Part shown: piece by piece, positions 50,401 through 62,669 of the stretch
Numbering within the stretch: the stretch's first letter is position 1
Layout of the letters: every line of letters begins with the position of its first letter
DNA from: Ifrita kowaldi
Lineage: Eukaryota > Chordata > Aves > Passeriformes > Cinclosomatidae
Length of the DNA stretch: 64,000 bases
Assembly (NCBI GenBank): GCA_013398055.1
Contig: VZRS01009720.1
Coordinates: 62,001 to 126,000 of the forward strand
Reading direction: 5' to 3'
Translations under genes and position numbers: made by a program
The notes under the pieces: model-generated
What the model saw: only the letters and a program-made list of their open reading frames with translations
The model's database searches: none
What the model was told of the DNA's origin: nothing

Positions 50401-53159
50401 AATTAACCAGCAGACAAATAAGTGAAATTCTATCAGGGCATGCCAAGCAGCTTAAAGAACTTTACATGGAGTCAGATGTGGCCTTTCAGAATATTGAAGT
50501 TTTAGAGAGGTGGTTTAAGGAGTTAAAGAAAAACATCTCAAAGTACAGGCCAGAAGATCTTACAATAACTTTAGCTGAGAAATCAGTTATTATGGAAGAG
50601 AACAACGCAGCAATGGAAAGGCAGATATCAGAGCTCAATTACACTCTCTCAAACCTTCAGGAAAACTATTCCGATCTATTGCGGTACATGGAGGAATGCA
50701 ACTGCCAGAGAATACCTTCTGACACTGATGCACTGGAGGAAGACCCACGGAATAGCACTTATTCCCTTGAAGATACCCAGTCAAAGGATAGGAAGCACTT
50801 AGAGTCAGTTTTTAGAGATCTCTTCAAGAGTGAAATTGAAGAGCTCTCCTCAGCTATTCCGTCCATCCATCTGTCTCTTAACCTCCGTCAAGAAGAGAAC
50901 AGACACCTTCAGTCACAGGTTACGGCTTTTTCAGAAGACATAGGCTTGTTGAAGAAGAAAGATGAGGAAATTCATCGACACATCAAGTATCTCAACAGTT
51001 CTTTTAGCTCTCTTTTGGAAGATGCAATGCGGCATGAAGAAGCACTGGAGGCTTTACTGCAACACGAATTCCTGGATGTCTTTTTTGAAGATGATTTTAG
51101 TAGCCTAATACCATCAGTATTTCAGCTGCAAGAATCTCTCAGACACTTCTCAGACAAACTGCAAGAACAAAATGTGACTTTAGAATCTCTTATGAGGAGA
51201 TTTCATCCCTTGGACAGAGGTCACCAGAATAATCATGATGCCCACATGCCTCCTAAGCACTCCAAGCACGAAACACAAACCTCCTCTACTCTACAAGAAG
51301 TCAGTAGTCAACGCAGCATCATAGAACACATGGAACCTAACTATGAGGCTGCCAAAGATGACTCCTTGGATAGTTCAGCTTATAATGACATCACGACTCT
51401 GAAGAATGATATCAAACACCTGAGCCTGGCAATCAAGAGGCATGAATCCAGAGGTGATGTGACTCTCTGCTGCAATCATACGATAGCAAATGCAATTGAG
51501 CCACTCAACGTTTCTGTAGAAACTCTCTCTGCAGATTTAGCAACCATCAAGCGGAATCTGGAGGAACATCTGTTAACTTTTAAAAAGCTGTTTGGAAGCA
51601 ATGAAGAATTAGTTGCCTCAAATATAAGTCTGGATGTTACAAAGATTGAGTCAATGCTGAACAGAAAGGGGAGAAGGCAACAGAAGGGTCAAGACAAGCA
51701 AAGAGACAAGAAAAGGCCTGAGAAGCACAGAGAAAATACACAAACAAGTGGGAGAAATATGGTGCAGACAGAACTTGTGGAAAAAGGTGTGTTCTTTTCT
51801 TTTACCTGCTCATGTGCAGATCTAGCTTCTTTCTGGGCCCTGCTGCAAGTTCCACACACAGAGCACATTAGCTATGAGAACTGTCAGGTATCTTGTGGAA
51901 TGCTGGAGGGAGAAATTCTGACGTTACCGACATCCTCCCCTCCACCAAAAAAAGCAGTTTGAGTGAGAACCAAGTCGATATTCTGCTATATTTTGCTCAA
52001 GGCCAATAAAATCACACCTGTTACAGCTGCCAGGAAATTGGCCTTGAACTAAGCCAAATTCAGGTGCTTAGAAGACAAATTTTGTTTGTAGATGCTCATG
52101 TTAATGCAGTAGCAGTTTCCTCTTTGGAAGCTGATGTAGAAGGCTTCTTTTTCCCTGTTACTTTGTTACTTGAATCTGGAAGGAGTGTACTCAAAGCACC
52201 AAATCCTTCCCAAGGCAGACAGACACATTAAATGAACCTCTATAATTTGCACAAGTGGAACAGGTGGGACTGACCAGAGAGCACACACTCTTTTACGACT
52301 AAGCCTCAGAGACAACTTTTCAGCTTATGCTTCACTGGGACTGGCCAGTTCCCTTTCCCTGTAAACATGTGACCATAAGCACCTGGTAATTACAACCACC
52401 ACAGCATGATTGTAGCCCTTGGTATGGACAAATAACATAGAGCAAAAACCAGTCCCTTTAGGCATCTGTGCTGCAAAACTGGAGTTAAGACTGAACAAGC
52501 AGAGAATATATTCTTAACTAATTTATTTTTAGGACAGTAAAAAAGTGCTATTTATTTTCCCCTAGGTGGTCCCAGCGTTATACTTTTCCAAGAGTTTTGG
52601 GAATCATTTGAACTATTCCAGTGCATGTACCCATTTCCAGTGTCTAGCTTTGCAAAGCAGCATACAAAAATCAGACCTGACAGGGATTCAACTTATCTCC
52701 CATCCTGATGATCCTGGGGAGAGAAGAGCACTCACTCACTGCTAAAATCCTGCTCCTCTTTCTTTTTCAGACTCATTGGTGGCATTCCACGTGGGATTCT
52801 CAGAAAGAAAGGATAAAGAAAAAACAGTGAGGTTTAATGAAACGTACCTCAATTATGGAAACAGCTATTTCTCTGAACACGGCCACTTTAAAGCACCACA
52901 CAAAGGTGTCTACCTGTTTGTCATCTCCGTGGAGTTCAGCTCAGGACCAGCACTGGGACAACTCTCCTTCAGCCGTGGGTACAAAAGAACTCTCTCAAGC
53001 AGTCAGAGGAAAACCCCCCACGGAAACACCGTGACTGCTTTTGCTATGGCAGAAATGGAGAAGGGGGAGACAGTGTGCTTTGAATTGCTGCAGGGCTCTG
53101 TAGTGAAACGAAGCCCACCTGGGACAACTATGGGTGGATTTCTAATATCTAAAACTTGA
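35132..53159 (+). CDS. MMRN2: Multimerin-2 (MMRN2), complete, 7 exons
   Basis: Exons 35132-35412, 45076-45198, 45474-45580, 47541-47603, 48663-48836, 49885-51786 and 52771-53159 join in frame through GT/AG introns of phases 2, 2, 1, 1, 1, 1 to give 1012 residues (human about 949). Order: signal peptide (MLVKLLLVCSTVGLA); variable linker to residue 94; EMI domain about 95-167 with seven cysteines (97, 111, 124, 131, 158, 159, 167); coiled-coil rod about 192-883 with many N-glycosylation sequons; C-terminal C1q domain about 885-1012 containing FKAPHKGVYLF. EMI and C1q domains with a long rod between them define the EMILIN/multimerin family. MMRN2 (EndoGlyx-1) is a secreted, disulfide-linked glycoprotein of endothelial matrix that binds CD93 and CLEC14A and restrains VEGF-A signalling. 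An in-frame TAA at 35108-35110 fixes the start. Confidence 0.95.
35413..45075 (+). other. MMRN2: MMRN2 intron 1
   Basis: This 9.7-kb phase-2 intron has no recognised exon and only short simple repeats. First introns of endothelial genes often hold enhancers, but I cannot identify one by eye. Confidence 0.75.
45076..45198 (+). CDS. MMRN2: MMRN2 coding exon 2 (EMI, first half)
   Basis: It encodes NWCSFTQSRLVTYIEAC through QQPC, APDC and QKI, with EMI cysteines 97, 111, 124 and 131. The acceptor is CCACTAG and the donor GTAAGT. Confidence 0.93.
45474..45580 (+). CDS. MMRN2: MMRN2 coding exon 3 (EMI, second half)
   Basis: It encodes MYRTALKPVYQVKQKVL and then WKCCPGFLGKDC, which completes the EMI domain (C158, C159, C167). 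The PVYQVKQKVL segment matches mammalian MMRN2. Confidence 0.94.
45581..47540 (+). other. MMRN2: MMRN2 intron 3
   Basis: This is a phase-1 intron of about 2 kb. The CR1 fragment at about 46190-46738 takes up more than a quarter of it. Confidence 0.8.
46190..46738 (+). mobile_element. CR1 LINE, 5'-truncated
   Basis: About 550 bases follow the CR1 3' region closely: GGAGTCCTGCATCCAGCTCT, AGGCTCCAAGGAGACCTTAG, TACTGTGAGGGTGGTGAGGC, GGTCCCTTCCAACCCAAACC and the terminal ATTCTATGATTCTATGAT. It is in the same direction as MMRN2. The element is truncated and has no reverse transcriptase frame, so it is a dead copy. This 3' terminus is a strong avian or reptilian marker. Confidence 0.95.
47541..47603 (+). 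CDS. MMRN2: MMRN2 coding exon 4
   Basis: This 63-base exon encodes an acidic linker (residues 171-191, about DPNFILVPGTETEGQEEF). The acceptor is ATTGCAG and the donor GTATGT. It is phase 1 at both ends and so could be skipped in frame. The sequence is poorly conserved; the call rests on splice sites and phase. Confidence 0.75.
47604..48662 (+). other. MMRN2: MMRN2 intron 4
   Basis: This is a phase-1 intron of 1059 bases. Nothing further is recognised. Confidence 0.75.
48663..48836 (+). CDS. MMRN2: MMRN2 coding exon 5
   Basis: It encodes residues 192-249, the start of the coiled-coil region: EALLDDLQSDIHQAASTLGDL corresponds to the E-LLGDLQNDVHRVADSL segment of mammalian MMRN2. The acceptor is GACTAG and the donor GTGAG. 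It is phase 1 at both ends. Confidence 0.9.
48837..49884 (+). other. MMRN2: MMRN2 intron 5
   Basis: This is a phase-1 intron of 1048 bases. It ends in a poly-T tract next to the exon 6 acceptor. Nothing further is recognised. Confidence 0.75.
49885..51786 (+). CDS. MMRN2: MMRN2 coding exon 6 (coiled-coil rod)
   Basis: This 1902-base exon encodes residues 250-883. It has long heptad-like helices, and the DVEAN, FQELGTKFESKVQEN and EKSVIMEENN blocks are shared with mammalian MMRN2. It has the conserved CNC pair (C521, C523), vicinal C778-C779 and more than ten N-X-S/T sequons. An RGD is at residues 772-774. The end is Lys/Arg-rich (RKGRRQQKGQDKQRDKK). The donor is GTGTGT, and the frame stays open after it to 51962. 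Confidence 0.95.
51787..52770 (+). other. MMRN2: MMRN2 intron 6, with a possible alternative end
   Basis: This is a phase-1 intron of 984 bases. The exon 6 frame runs 58 codons into it before a TGA at 51960-51962, and an AATAAA follows at 52005-52010. Retention with use of that signal would give a 941-residue protein without the C1q domain. This is an inference from sequence only. Confidence 0.7.
52771..53159 (+). CDS. MMRN2: MMRN2 coding exon 7 (C1q domain)
   Basis: It encodes residues 884-1012 and the stop codon. It forms the gC1q domain: VAFHVGF, FNETYLNYGNSYF, GHFKAPHKGVYLF, then C-terminal TTMGGFLISKT, all at family positions. The acceptor is a long polypyrimidine tract ending TTTTTCAG. 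Confidence 0.95.
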
Positions 53160-54159
53160 ATAGTGACATTTATGTTTTCTTAATCTCTGTCCATAGATGC
53201 AATGGATGCATTCACTATTGCTTCATCTGTGATGTATTCAATGCTACCGCATGTGTTTAAACATAGCGCTACCCTAGGTTTGTCTTCATGCTTCTTTTCT
53301 GGAAGTGTTTGGCTTTTGATTAGTTGCTTCTGAGCAGCAATGGGATTTTCTTTCAAGTGAAAACCTAATGGTTTGGACTCCACATGTATTAGCACACACA
53401 TTCCCAAATCCTTCCAATGTGAGAACTGCACACAGATGTTTTGTGAGACCTTCTTCACTCAGAACACAAATTTCTCCTTTCCCCTGGCAAAAGAATATTC
53501 TTCCATGGCAAATACCCCACCAGTGGCAAGGAACAGATTTTAGGTAGGACTGCATATAGCAACTCTTATATTATGTGAATGGTACCTTAAAACCCAGAAA
53601 CCAGGGCAATTTTACCTTTTCGTTCTCTGTGGACCACAGACTATCTTGGAAACTTCTGCAACTCACTCCAATGTTTCACACTGTGCACAACAGGAACACT
53701 AGAAGAGATCCATCAAATCCAGTAAAATTCACCCTACTGCCAGTATTTGCAAGCAAGGATCTTGTAAATGGCCCAGTTTTTGTTTCTGGGACTGTGATGT
53801 GTTTCAGCTACACTGCAAAAATTTAAAGCATTGTTAAGATGAATTACATTTACATTTAGACACTAGGAAAATGTCAACAATATTTTAAAAGTACTGGTGA
53901 AAATGCAGTTTATTTCTAAAGTTAATCCTGAAGATTATCATGAATTCAGCCCAGCCTTCAGCATTTAGTAAATATTTTAAAACCAAGCAAGCAAAACTAA
54001 AACCAAAAGGTAAGCTCGTTGGTCTGTTGTCACTCCTGAACACAAATTTGTAATTAGAGTAAATCAAAGAGTAGAATTTTTGACATGTGGAGGGTTTTTT
54101 AAATTTCCAAAACTTCAAGGTGACCAAGCCTGGTCATGTCTTAAACTTTTCTTCTGTCA

Positions 54160-54165
54160 AATAAA
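54160..54165 (+). terminator. MMRN2: Candidate polyadenylation signal of MMRN2
   Basis: The first canonical AATAAA after the MMRN2 stop codon that I find lies about 1 kb downstream and implies a 3' UTR of roughly 1.0 kb. Further AATAAA copies at about 54517 and 54784 are possible alternatives. Confidence 0.5.
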
Positions 54166-54189
54166 ACTTCCCAAAGACTTTCACTTTAA

Positions 54190-57100
54190 AGAAGTTCAAG
54201 TACTGTGCTATTTTTGTCTATCCTAATACCATACAAAGCAATATTAAAACAATTAAATTTGCCAAAATGAAATGCACTTTGAAATTCCCAATATTTTTGA
54301 AGAAGATGTAAATTCTTATTATGTAAATTGTGGCCTTTTAAGGCAGCATTTTTTAACAGATATCTATTCAGCTGTTAAGGAATTTTCCCCCCACTCACCT
54401 GCATTCTAAGCAAAGCTAAACTATTATTAATTGTTAAGAACCCCCAACACATTGGTACCAACACACATTGCACTTAAGGCAACAGTCTGACAAGCAGACA
54501 ATACATATCTTTTGAAATAAAGCTACAAAGCAGTTTCAGCTACTGCCTTGCAGAGAACATTGTTTTCTCTATCCTGAAAAAGCCAAGAAAACTAACAACT
54601 AAAAATGCTCCTTATCTCCTCTGGCCAATGCTGCTTTCCAAAGATGACTGGGCCAGGTGCCCCTGCTCTTCTAGGATGGAGCCATGGCTCACACTGCTCT
54701 GCTGCAGCTACAAAGTGCCTGCAAGCTCAGTATCATCTTCTGTCCTACAGATTGCTCAAATATCTGAGGGAAGGAAGACAACAATAAAACTGCAGAGGTG
54801 AAATGAAGAAAAGCATCAAATTGTAAGATTAGGTTCTTTCAATACAAAGCAACCATCCTGGGGTGACTTGGATGGGTTTATACCAGTGTTCCTCCAATTT
54901 CTGACTTCTGTGATGGCAGCACTCTGTAGAGCCAGGCCCAGTTTGCTGCCTAGGTCTGGGTGGTTCAAGGAACACCCCATCTCCACTGCACACCAATTCT
55001 GCAGCCAGCAGCCAAGTCTCACAAATAAAGACAGCTGGGGAATATGTATACATTACATATGGGGGATATGATACACATATATATTTAAAAACACTTTGTT
55101 TTTAAAGCCTTGACAGGAAGCTTCAACTGGAATGAAAACCACACAGCTACTTGGAAATGGACACAGGAGGTAGTAGAGAGCATTGCAGTTCATCTAGTCA
55201 GGACTTCTAAGGGTTTGGTGTCCTTCCTTGAGCTTACCAGAGTTTACTTTTGTTGAAGAATATGCCAGATGAGTTCACTGACTTCAGAGTGAACAAAAAG
55301 TTAATTTAAAGATGTTTTCATACTTTTAAGACGTCTTCAAATATGTGCTTAAGTTAGCCACCTGCATACACAAAGAAGACACACTTGACTGGAAGACTAA
55401 TTTTTTTGACTATGAAGCAAAAAATTAATAAAAGACAATGGGTTAAAACACTCTGCTGGCTGCATAAGCCAGGAAGACTGACTTCCTTCTCAAGCAACAA
55501 GAGAAAGATGATTAATCTACTGGGCTGTGGTTGTGTTTGTTCAAAGCAATAAACCAGATTTTTCATAAGCCTCCATCTAAACCACTCCTGCATTTTTTTG
55601 GTGGGATGGTTGTTTGGGCTTTTTTATAAGATTAACACAGCCACACCACCATGACCTGCATTTTTAGGCAAACTAGAGGAATCAATTTAATGAAGATACT
55701 TTAAAATACAGCTATTAGTTGGCTCAGTGGATTTAGGAGAATTTCCAAATATGAAAAACAACCTGAAGATGACCATAGGCATTGGGAAGAGTTGTCTGTA
55801 AGAGCTTCAGTTTCCCTTACAGGAGACTGACTAGACTAACACACCTGATGGCCAAGCACCAATAGGCATAGAAACTTGTGTGCTCACTCCAGGGTACAGA
55901 CATATTTATTGTCAACCTGAGACTCATATTTAAAAATAAAAGCTTCCAACAGCTTTTAGTACTTCCTAGAAACCTGCCAGAAAACATCGATCACTGTTGC
56001 TTCAAGTTTCTGTATTTCCAGATCAAACCACTAAGCTTTATAATAAGGTAGAAAGCTGTGCATCTTAGTGCCTTCACAGAATTATTTTGTTACTGAAACT
56101 TCTGTTGCTTTACAAATGTCAGTATCTTACAGTACATTTTAAAATTAAAGTCTCCTAATGTTTTTTTCTTTTCCATTAATAAGACAATCTCCTTGCTGTA
56201 CTCTAAATTCAAGCACTGATTGTATCATATATAAACAATTTTACTTTCTGTAGATCCAGCAATGCCTGAATTCTGCAGATAATATCCACACCAAGCCGGA
56301 GTCTGAAGCCCATGGAGGTCTCCTCATGAAGCAGACTCAGGAGGTGGTCAGCCCACAGTATTGGTTCTTTCACTGCTCAGATTCACAGCTGATACTGATT
56401 TACTGCATCAACATCACTGAGAAAGGCCAAAGCAGTGTTTTGGGGAAAGGGGAAGGTAAAACTGCAGAAGGGATTAAGGAAATTAATGGAATTATACTTG
56501 ATCCTTTCTGAATTTAGTGATACTTCTGCTACTTATTTAAAAGCTTGTGATTCAATTCACTAACTACTCAGTTTGCTTTTTGGTATGCCCACAAAATATC
56601 CCTGTGGGGTGTTTGCACATTTCACTGGATAAAGCTGTTTCACTTCCTAGATATTGATGCAAGCTCATCAGTAACTTAGTTTATATAGGGGTCAAACACA
56701 CCCATATATAAAGGAGAACATTTTGATATTCATTATTAGCAGGCAGTAGAACTGATTTTCACTTCTCAGAACGCCCAATTTTTTTCCAAATCCTTTCTTT
56801 AGGATACAGCACCACCCTGTGGCCGTTTCACGAAAGAACACCGGGAGAAAAAGCTGCTCGTGAAAACACGGACAGGTGCTAACACTTACCCACAATTTAC
56901 ATTATGTCCTCCTGCAACGCTAACATGAACTGTGATCAGTTTTAAATCCAACCACGACCACTGCAATCAGTGAAGACATTCCACAAACAACACAATAGCC
57001 ACAACCACAGGAAAAAGGTTTACTTTGCCAAGATACTAATTTAAGGAGACCAAATCTTTGTGCAGTCTAATTTCCTGGTATTATGTATTAAGGAAAGAAA

Positions 57101-57900
57101 GGTTGAAACTGCATCGTCTAATCTTTCCACTGCACTTTCCAGAACTCTACTGCAAGAATTTAACACTTGATTGTATAGGGAAAACAAATCAAGGTTTATA
57201 ATTATAATACACTGGTAACAGTTTTTATGATGTTCAGATATCAAACCTTTCTTGCTACTGTAAAAAATATGTATTTAAATCTAAGATTATTCCTAATTAA
57301 AGGCAAAAAGAGAACAGAAACTGGTCTTACTTCTTCCTCCTTGCAAACTAAAGGTGAGATCTATGGAGAGTAGAAGCCAATACATTTCTGCAATGAGAAA
57401 ACAAATTCTGACACTTTATATAACTGTGTACTCACAGCTGAGACATCCCCTTGACTGGTCTTCATTTGCTTGAATCATAAAAACCAGAGTAAATTTAGCA
57501 GGATATACAGAAGCACCTGCATATTTTTGCAACAAGCAGTACGTATGCATATTAAGCTCAAATATCTTAATTTGGATAGTATTACACAAAAAGAACATTG
57601 TACACAGAGGGAACAAAAAGCAATTACAAAATTCCCCATCCCCTTTATTTTTTCTCTTTTTACTTGGTAAGCTTGAGGCAAATTTATATGGACAAAACCA
57701 ACATGTAGTGAAGTTGCATATGTTCAAATAAAAGTATTATTTGATTTTGACTTGCTTCTGGCTTTGCTGTAACACAGGGATAAAAATCAGGAGAAGGAAA
57801 CACTGCTTTTTACTGTTGCACCCAAATTTAGTGCAAGGAATAAAGAGCCTGAACTGAGAGAGCACCAAATAATTCTCAACACCATTGAACAATAAAAGCA
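54190..57900. other. MMRN2-BMPR1A convergent interval
   Basis: This AT-rich sequence lies between two genes that converge. No exon is recognised. It may hold alternative 3' ends of either gene. Confidence 0.5.
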
Positions 57901-60900
57901 ATAATTAACAACTTATTGAGAGACTGTGGGGGGAAAAAAACCATAAACGAGGTATGAAAAAGTAGGGAATTATTTAGTTACAGTATTATGATTTCCAAGT
58001 CATTACATTTTTAAGGCAAAATCTTATAGTAACAAAACACATTACTAATGTGTACTAAAATAAGGTTATTTACTTAAAAATGATACATTGGACATAATCT
58101 GTGTACAGAACAAGCAATTAATGGTAAACTCAATAAGGCACCTTCTAAAGCAGATGCTGTACAAAATACATTAGTGTGTTACATTTTTAAAGTAGTATTC
58201 TACACTTCTGGCATATAACACACACAAGAGTGTGACCATTTGTCTTGTTCCACTCTTCTTTCATATTTTATTTACATCTTCTCTAGGTTAACTACAATGT
58301 TATTTATTCTTCTTGTATACAATATAGTACATTTCATTTTGGGCATGTCATGTTAGAGCACAAATGTCACTACATGATGTGGGCTTCGATAACTGCATCA
58401 ACCAGTAAAATATTACAAAGCAACAATTACATTAGATTTGTCCAAAAACCAGAAGTAATGTGCCCTCTACTTCTGCTGTACAACCAAGGCTGAGCACCAT
58501 GGCTCCATAAAGCACTGTACTGTGCAACACTGCCAGCTGCTTTTAGACACCACCCCTACTTGGAATAAAGATTGTGGGCACGGGATAAAGACTTGACTCA
58601 GAGGCACTGTCAGGAGAGTGAGGAAAGGCTAAATCATTCTAGCATTTCAAAGAAGATGAGCATGTAACTTCCCTTTAAAAATACCTGCAATAGCAAAAGA
58701 ATGTTTTTTAACTTTATATCTCTGCTCTTCAAACACTTTAGACCATTAAAATACAGTCTGTTAAGACAGAGTAGATGAAATGTATCCAAATGATTTGTTT
58801 TATAAACACATTCAAATGGTCATTTAGATCAAGATCTAAAATTTGATTCTAGACTACTATGGAGGTAACTTAAAATATTAATTTTACATTTCATTCAGGA
58901 CCTCAAAAGAGATTAATTAAGAAAATAATTAGGAAAAAGTGATGGGTATCGGGAAAACTGTTTCTTGAGGAAAAATTACATTAATTAAAACTCAGAATAC
59001 ACTCAGAATGTAAGCCTAATTTTCTCTGTAGGAATATCACATTTCTGGTGGAATTTACAAGTTAACCAGGAACACAAAAGCTTTCCTTTTAGTTGCTGTA
59101 AGAGTAAGAATGAAGCGACTCCAATTATTTTCATCTAACTAAAATCACATGGAACACGTTAAATAAACGCAAATAAGAGCAAAAAAGCTCTCCATATGAG
59201 TGTTTAAGTAAAATTCCAAGGCAGTCTTGATACTCCCCAAGGTATTTTCCACACAGTTGATTTTTGTATTAAAAAAAAAAAAAAAGAAAAGAAAAAACAT
59301 TTGCCAGTTTTGGAGGGTATTTTTTTGGATGACAAATGCTTAAAATTTTGACCAACAAAATGAGATTAATCACAGTCAAATAAAAGAAACCTATTACCCT
59401 CTCTGACCTTAAAGGCTTCTGAACTCTACAGGATCGCATAAAACTACAACTTACCTTTGGAGTCTGCATTAACTATGCTTAATTATGTAAAAAATTAATG
59501 GGCTGGCTTTGAGCACATTTATTTTTCCCAAATGATTGGTAAAGTACCAGTATAGACACCCTTTAGTGTTAACATTTTGTTGAGTATTGGAATCAAGGAA
59601 GCTCCTGCTCAGCACAATAAAAATTACCCATGCCTGATATGTTTGAGTATGAACAGAGGAACTGAAGTGCTGAAAAATTAGCTTTAAGGCAAAAAAGATT
59701 TTTTTTTTCCCCTCTCAAAAATCATCTTTGTGGCAGTTGGCTCCCTCTACATTAAAGTAAACGTGTAAATCAATTTAGGTCCTAAGGTGTCTAACCATCC
59801 TACTGCCTTGCAAATACCTAAACAATGGAAAAGAAAATAAGTGAAAATTTACAAATTATTGAAATTCATACTTCCAGCAGGGGCTTCCTGAAGACTTGGG
59901 AAAAATGAACTAAAAAAAGGTCACAAAACATGTTTACAGCTAATAATGCTGTGGCAACTTCTGAAAGAAATGACACAATATTCTACATAGGACGGGGTTA
60001 ATTCAAACAGACCTCCATGCTTTGAAAGTTTAAGCTAGCAGGGTACCTAGATAAACATTTTTTCCTTCTTATTGATAAAAATTCTAGAGAAGGAAAAAGA
60101 AATCTTATCCCTTACTTTTTTTGGCTTACACCAAAAAGTTTCCAACTACCTGTGCAAAAATTATGCGCGAAGACATGATTAACAATTTCAAAATCATCAT
60201 GTATTTCTTGGCAATGGACGGAGAAACTTTTTTTTTAAAAGCCCTTTATCATGAGGATTGTGGCACAATATCATATATCTCTTGCTGTTTTCAAATAAGT
60301 TAAAGTTGACACACCTATGAACTTCTCAGCCAGAATACATATTAATACTTAAAGGCATTACTAAAAAGTAATGACTTTATTAAAAAAAAAAAAAGTCCCT
60401 TGAAATAGCTAGTTTTCTATAAAATATGTAGAACTGTTAAATAAAGTCTGTACATCACAATAGAAAATAAAAATACTGCAATCTTTTGCCTGACCATTTA
60501 CATTATGGGAACTACAGGATTAAAACAAAAAAGTAACACGCTAGAAGGTTGTAATTGTTCACAAATCACATTACTTCTGTGTTACATTGCTTTCTATCAG
60601 TTGTATTTTCAAGGGAAATTTAAACACATCAAAACAATCTCCATGTAAATATTTTAAAACAACAAATAATCTGGCATAAATCAATCTGAAGTTTTAACAT
60701 TTTTCGTCAATTTTGGTATTATTCTTAACTTTTTTCTTCAAATCTCAACTATGGCATGTGTGTGTGTGCATGTACCTAGGAGTAGGTATTTCTTGTTTAT
60801 TTTTTTACTAAAGCACAAAACACACTGTATAAATAGCTTCCCTTTTTAAAGTTATCTAGAACAAGATTTACAGTACAAAGTTATAGGCACTTAAATTATC

Positions 60901-62543
60901 AAATAGATTCAATGGTTCCAATACTGTGTGTTCAATCTTCAGATGATTCATGTTTTGAAGCTTCAGCTTGAGTTATGGTACTATTTTTTAACTTCCAAGT
61001 AGAAGTGCCAAAGGAGTTATAAATCAATAATTCTGCCTTACAGTAACCTCATGGAGGGTTCTGGCTTCTAACCAACTTGTGTGGGTCAGTGGTGAAAATA
61101 GGGGAACTTCAGTTTCTTGTACAGGTTATACAGTTAGCACAATAAAACCAAGTTTTGCAATTGTGCTACCTTACTGTATCTTCATGAATTCATTTCAATG
61201 CCATTCCTCCCAAACTTAACTAGAACTTAGAACACCCACTGATTTACCTTGTCTCAAATCTTCATTTCCACTAAGTGGCCCACAGATGTGGCCTCCTGCA
61301 TCTACATCAGAGCAACCCAGCTCCACATCTTCTGCATGCTGTGGATCTGATCTTCAACAGTTCTCGTACTCAGTTCTCCTGGTCTTGACCTTTATTGCTT
61401 CCTCTAATCTTCAGAGCACCCAGAGCTTCCTGCCTTCCCTCTTTTGTAAAGCCAGACCTGTTCTCAAGCCTTTCAAAACTCACCTTCTGCCTAGTTTTAT
61501 CAAATGATGAAAGAGCACATTGCTACAGCTGACAAATCCCCTCCTTTGTGGGAAGAAGTTCAGAGCATGACAGACACCTATCAGTGAGTCCCAACACAGC
61601 AGGAAGGCAAAACACATCATCATTGGTCTTTCTGCTAGGATGTAAAGTATTCTATGGCAAAAATGCTGGTTGCATGTGGCACTGCAAAAAAACACAACAA
61701 ATTTCAGAGATCCAACTATGGAGCTCTCTCTAGACTGCAAGTGAGATGACCAAGGCAGCCTACATCTCTAGAAGAGATTGTTTCAAGCTCCTTACAGATT
61801 TAGGTAGGCATTCGTTAATTGATTAATGGTTCACATTGTTGCAGTTCTCCTCATGACCAAAACAAAAACAGAAAAAAAAATTAAAACAGATTTCTGAAGA
61901 TAACTTAATGGCAAAAGATTCTGTAGCAAATCTCTGATTGCGGAGCCACAAAATGCATGGAGCCCTAATCATAAAACTTTGTTCATTTAAATGGTTTCTT
62001 ATATATTCCAAATGACAGCAAAATAATCCTGGCACACACATAAAGGCATAAAGAACTGTTAAACTGAGTAGTATCACAAACAGATTCATAACCTACAGGC
62101 TGTTTCACCAAAACTTGGTATGGATTGACTAGGTTTTATCAGGTAGAAGGCAAAAAAAAAAAAAGCTTATATTCTCCATCTCTGTTGAATCCATATAGCT
62201 CGTTAGGCTTTCACAGAAAGCACTGTAATCTGAACATTCAATTCAGTACCCAGAGTTTTACTGGAGACTCACTAAGTATGATTGAAGTCTCAATGCAGCT
62301 CAAACCAAAACAAAACGTGTATTTTCTCAAGGCTGTCCATACATGTAGCACGTAGTCTATAGAGGCTCTCAGCATCATGGTCTATGCAGTACTGAAAGAT
62401 TTCATTAGCAGCCTGTAGAAGTGTGCTGAGAAAATATACTGAATCTCAGTTATTTCCTCTTTTCTTTTTCTATCTTCCTCACCCACGTTTGAGTGAAAAG
62501 ATCTAGGGAGTCCAGCTTTGCTCTCCAAAGTCAATTTCCTATG
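57900..62543 (-). other. BMPR1A: Probable 3' UTR of BMPR1A
   Basis: This strongly AT-rich sequence follows the BMPR1A stop codon on the minus strand, without splice-flanked coding exons on either strand. Candidate AATAAA signals on the minus strand are at 61391-61396, 60796-60801, 60376-60381 and 59518-59523, with more near 58303. The far boundary is a guess, since several alternative ends are possible. Confidence 0.4.
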
Positions 62544-62669
62544 TCAAATCTTTACGTCTTGTGATTCCACCATCTTGGCAAGTGTCTTCTTGATCCTCAA
62601 GGCAGTGAGCCTTGAGGCAGGATTATGGGCCCAGCACTCAGACATCAACTTCAATATTGCTCTTAAACA
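62544..62669 (-). CDS. BMPR1A: BMPR1A last coding exon
   Basis: This 126-base exon encodes the final 41 residues and TGA (62544-62546). The acceptor is TTTTGCAG. It ends ESQDVKI, which is the BMPR1A C-terminus. Confidence 0.95.
   Translation of the reverse strand, partial: CLRAILKLMSECWAHNPASRLTALRIKKTLAKMVESQDVKI

Noticed and set aside
12690..53159. Alternative identity as the SNCA-MMRN1 locus
   Set aside because: The synuclein N-terminus is gamma-type, the multimerin lacks MMRN1 features and matches MMRN2 blocks, and the flanking genes ADIRF and BMPR1A belong to the SNCG-MMRN2 block.
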